From NCBI GenBank assembly GCA_002297505.1, contig DBLQ01000025.1, positions 1,893 through 17,469 on the forward strand: 15,577 bases of DNA. The letters run 5' to 3'. Every line of letters begins with the position of its first letter. Within the stretch, counting starts at the first letter, position 1. A model generated the notes under the pieces. The model had not been told where the DNA came from, did not search any database, and was given only the letters and a program-made list of their open reading frames with translations. This document shows, piece after piece, positions 14,237 to 15,577 of the stretch. The translations under genes and the position numbers were made by a program. The stretch comes from Flavobacteriales bacterium UBA720 (GTDB lineage Bacteria; Bacteroidota; Bacteroidia; Flavobacteriales; Weeksellaceae).

Positions 14237-14809
14237 TTAAATATTTTTTTTAATTCTTTCAAGAGTTCTTCGGGAAATTGATAAAAAACTAGATAAATAA
14301 GTGTCATTTATCCGATTTTTAAGGGCTGGAAAGTTTATCTTGAAATATTCTAATTTTCCCAGAGCATCTCTAGTATTTAACTGTTCAAAGCGTTTGATGT
14401 GCAGAGCGTTGTACTCTTCAAGAATATCAGCATATATAATTTTAAAATTTAAAGAAGACTTTATAAGGTTGTCAAAATCAAACTTGGTTATATACAGGAG
14501 TTCTGCATTTTCAATACATTCAATTGTTTCTTTATTGTCTTCAAACTTTCTGAAACTTGCAACATTGGTTAAGAATCTGTTTTCCCAGGCAATCATTCTT
14601 GTTAACTCCTTACCCGTATTGTCGTAATAATATGCTCGCAGTAGTCCTTTATTTACAAAAAATAGCTTATCACAAAAAGAACCTCCATTAACTAAAATTT
14701 GCTTTTTATTTACAGTTAAAAATTTGAATTTCCTTCTAATATTTTTTTCGTCTGTTTCAGAGATGTTTCCATAGTTTTTTAATACCTTTAAAAGGTTTTT
14801 GTATTGCAT
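14237..14809 (-). CDS. Crp/Fnr-family transcriptional regulator
   Basis: This 190-residue cytosolic protein has an N-terminal cyclic-nucleotide-binding-like beta-roll (about 20-115, e.g. KKQILVNGGSFCDKLFFVNKG). A dimer helix (115-145) and a C-terminal helix-turn-helix (YLSSFLSISRRTLERIKKN, 171-189) follow. The recognition helix SRRTLER aligns with CRP's SRETVGR: both DNA-contacting arginines are kept, and the Glu is replaced by Arg. The cAMP-binding phosphate cassette is not recognisable, so it probably senses something else, as do most Bacteroidetes members that end right after this helix. It lies 98 bases upstream of the peptide gene with a palindrome between, so it is the likely regulator of that operon. 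Confidence 0.85.
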   Translation of the reverse strand: MQYKNLLKVLKNYGNISETDEKNIRRKFKFLTVNKKQILVNGGSFCDKLFFVNKGLLRAYYYDNTGKELTRMIAWENRFLTNVASFRKFEDNKETIECIENAELLYITKFDFDNLIKSSLNFKIIYADILEEYNALHIKRFEQLNTRDALGKLEYFKINFPALKNRINDTYLSSFLSISRRTLERIKKNI

Positions 14810-14852
14810 TTTTACTTTTTTTTTGTGTTTTTATTCTTATCATTGAAAAGCT

Positions 14853-15577
14853 CTACAAAAGCCCTTTCTCTGTCTCATAAATCATATAATCTACCACTTT
14901 TTTCATATCGCCACCGCTTTCGTGGAAAACTTTCAATTGCCTGTCTGCACCGGTTCCCATTTTGACAATTTCACGGGCATATTCCACTTCTTTACGGCAG
15001 CCCAAATCGTCCACAACATCATCTATGAATAACAGCAATTCTTCCAAAAGGTCACGGTACGGAACGCTCGCTTCTTTCCCAAAATCGATCAGATGCGCAT
15101 CGATTCCGTCTTTGGAAGCGCGCCATTTGTTCTCCGTCAAAAGCAGTCTTCTGTAACTTCTGTAGCTCGTATTCTGCTGATGCATCTTGTAGATTTTCGC
15201 CACCAAAGATTGCATAATCGCTGCGAGGCAAACGGTTTCGTCTATGGTCATTGGCATATCACAAATCCGGAATTCAATTGTAGGATAGAAAGGATGAACC
15301 CTCAGATCCCACCAGATTTTTTTGGCATTGTCAATGGTTCCGGTTTTTACCATCAGATTGACATAGGCATCAAATTCGGCAACACTTCCAAAATAACTCG
15401 GCAATCCGGTTCTCGGGAATTTGGCAAAAACTTCCTGTCTGTAAGATTTGAAACCCGTCAACCTGCCCACCCAAAACGGCGAATTGGTGGACAAAGCATA
15501 AACGTGAGGCAAAAAATAACGCATTACATTTTGGATCCGGATGCCTTCCTCACGATCCGGAATCCCGATGTGGACAT
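14853..15577 (-). CDS. YbdK-type carboxylate-amine ligase (GCS2 superfamily), 5' truncated by the window
   Basis: The reading frame continues from the stop at 14853 through the window edge, so the first in-frame ATG inside the window (15522-15524) is not the start. The preceding residues, VHIGIPDREEGIRIQNV, are coding too. Recognisable are the family's LPHVYALSTNSPFWVGR strand, TGFKSYRQ, TIEFRICDM and the DETVCLAAIMQSLV helix. The family makes gamma-glutamyl or other amide bonds using ATP; E. coli YbdK has weak glutamate-cysteine ligase activity. About 240 C-terminal residues of an expected 360-400 are present. It is co-directional with the amidotransferase and ATP-grasp genes about 5 kb downstream, likely its original operon partners. 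Confidence 0.87.
   Translation of the reverse strand, partial: VHIGIPDREEGIRIQNVMRYFLPHVYALSTNSPFWVGRLTGFKSYRQEVFAKFPRTGLPSYFGSVAEFDAYVNLMVKTGTIDNAKKIWWDLRVHPFYPTIEFRICDMPMTIDETVCLAAIMQSLVAKIYKMHQQNTSYRSYRRLLLTENKWRASKDGIDAHLIDFGKEASVPYRDLLEELLLFIDDVVDDLGCRKEVEYAREIVKMGTGADRQLKVFHESGGDMKKVVDYMIYETEKGLL

Overview
The window looks like a chromosomal segment of a Flavobacteriia genome, most likely Chryseobacterium or a close relative (Weeksellaceae). The signs are a GLPGLI-family protein next to a carboxypeptidase-regulatory-like/beta-barrel outer-membrane protein, Bacteroidetes-type -7 boxes (TAnnTTTG), almost no Shine-Dalgarno sequences, many secreted proteins whose signal peptides end in Ser/Ala-Gln, and short flavobacterial-style intergenic repeats. 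No tRNA, rRNA, transposase or CRISPR array was seen.

Layout. Positions 1-402 hold the end of an outer-membrane-type gene, then an MGMT/alkyltransferase-like gene broken by a one-base frameshift. Positions 615-2522 (+) carry a nitronate monooxygenase, a DUF4268 protein and a 78-residue unknown protein. A PnuC-type transporter (-) and an APC amino-acid permease (+) diverge from about 3.2-3.4 kb. The permease ends in a strong terminator, followed by a long imperfect hairpin element with internal direct repeats. A secreted Asp-box (BNR) protein and a HAD phosphatase/phosphomutase follow (+). From 7.0 kb to the end, every gene lies on the minus strand.

The minus-strand block, read in transcription order, is: a YbdK-type carboxylate-amine ligase (GCS2 superfamily, cut by the window edge), a Crp/Fnr-like regulator, a 67-residue secreted four-cysteine peptide, a GLPGLI protein, an outer-membrane beta-barrel protein, an antitoxin and a RelE/ParE toxin, a class I glutamine amidotransferase, an ATP-grasp protein and a DUF421 membrane protein with a zinc-ribbon tail.

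Two putative systems stand out. (a) Ligase + amidotransferase + ATP-grasp is a recognisable amidoligase gene set, probably making or recycling a small gamma-glutamyl-type or peptide-like metabolite. Here it appears to be split by about 5 kb of visibly AT-richer DNA. (b) That inserted DNA carries a compact unit of regulator, Cys-rich secreted peptide, GLPGLI protein and barrel protein. A CRP-like palindrome sits about 40 bp upstream of the peptide's estimated start site, a hairpin lies between peptide and GLPGLI genes, and GLPGLI and barrel genes are one base apart. A toxin-antitoxin pair with its own terminator-separated promoter and operator-like repeat follows. The older flanking DNA contains heptad-phased intergenic repeats that are not visible in the inserted part.
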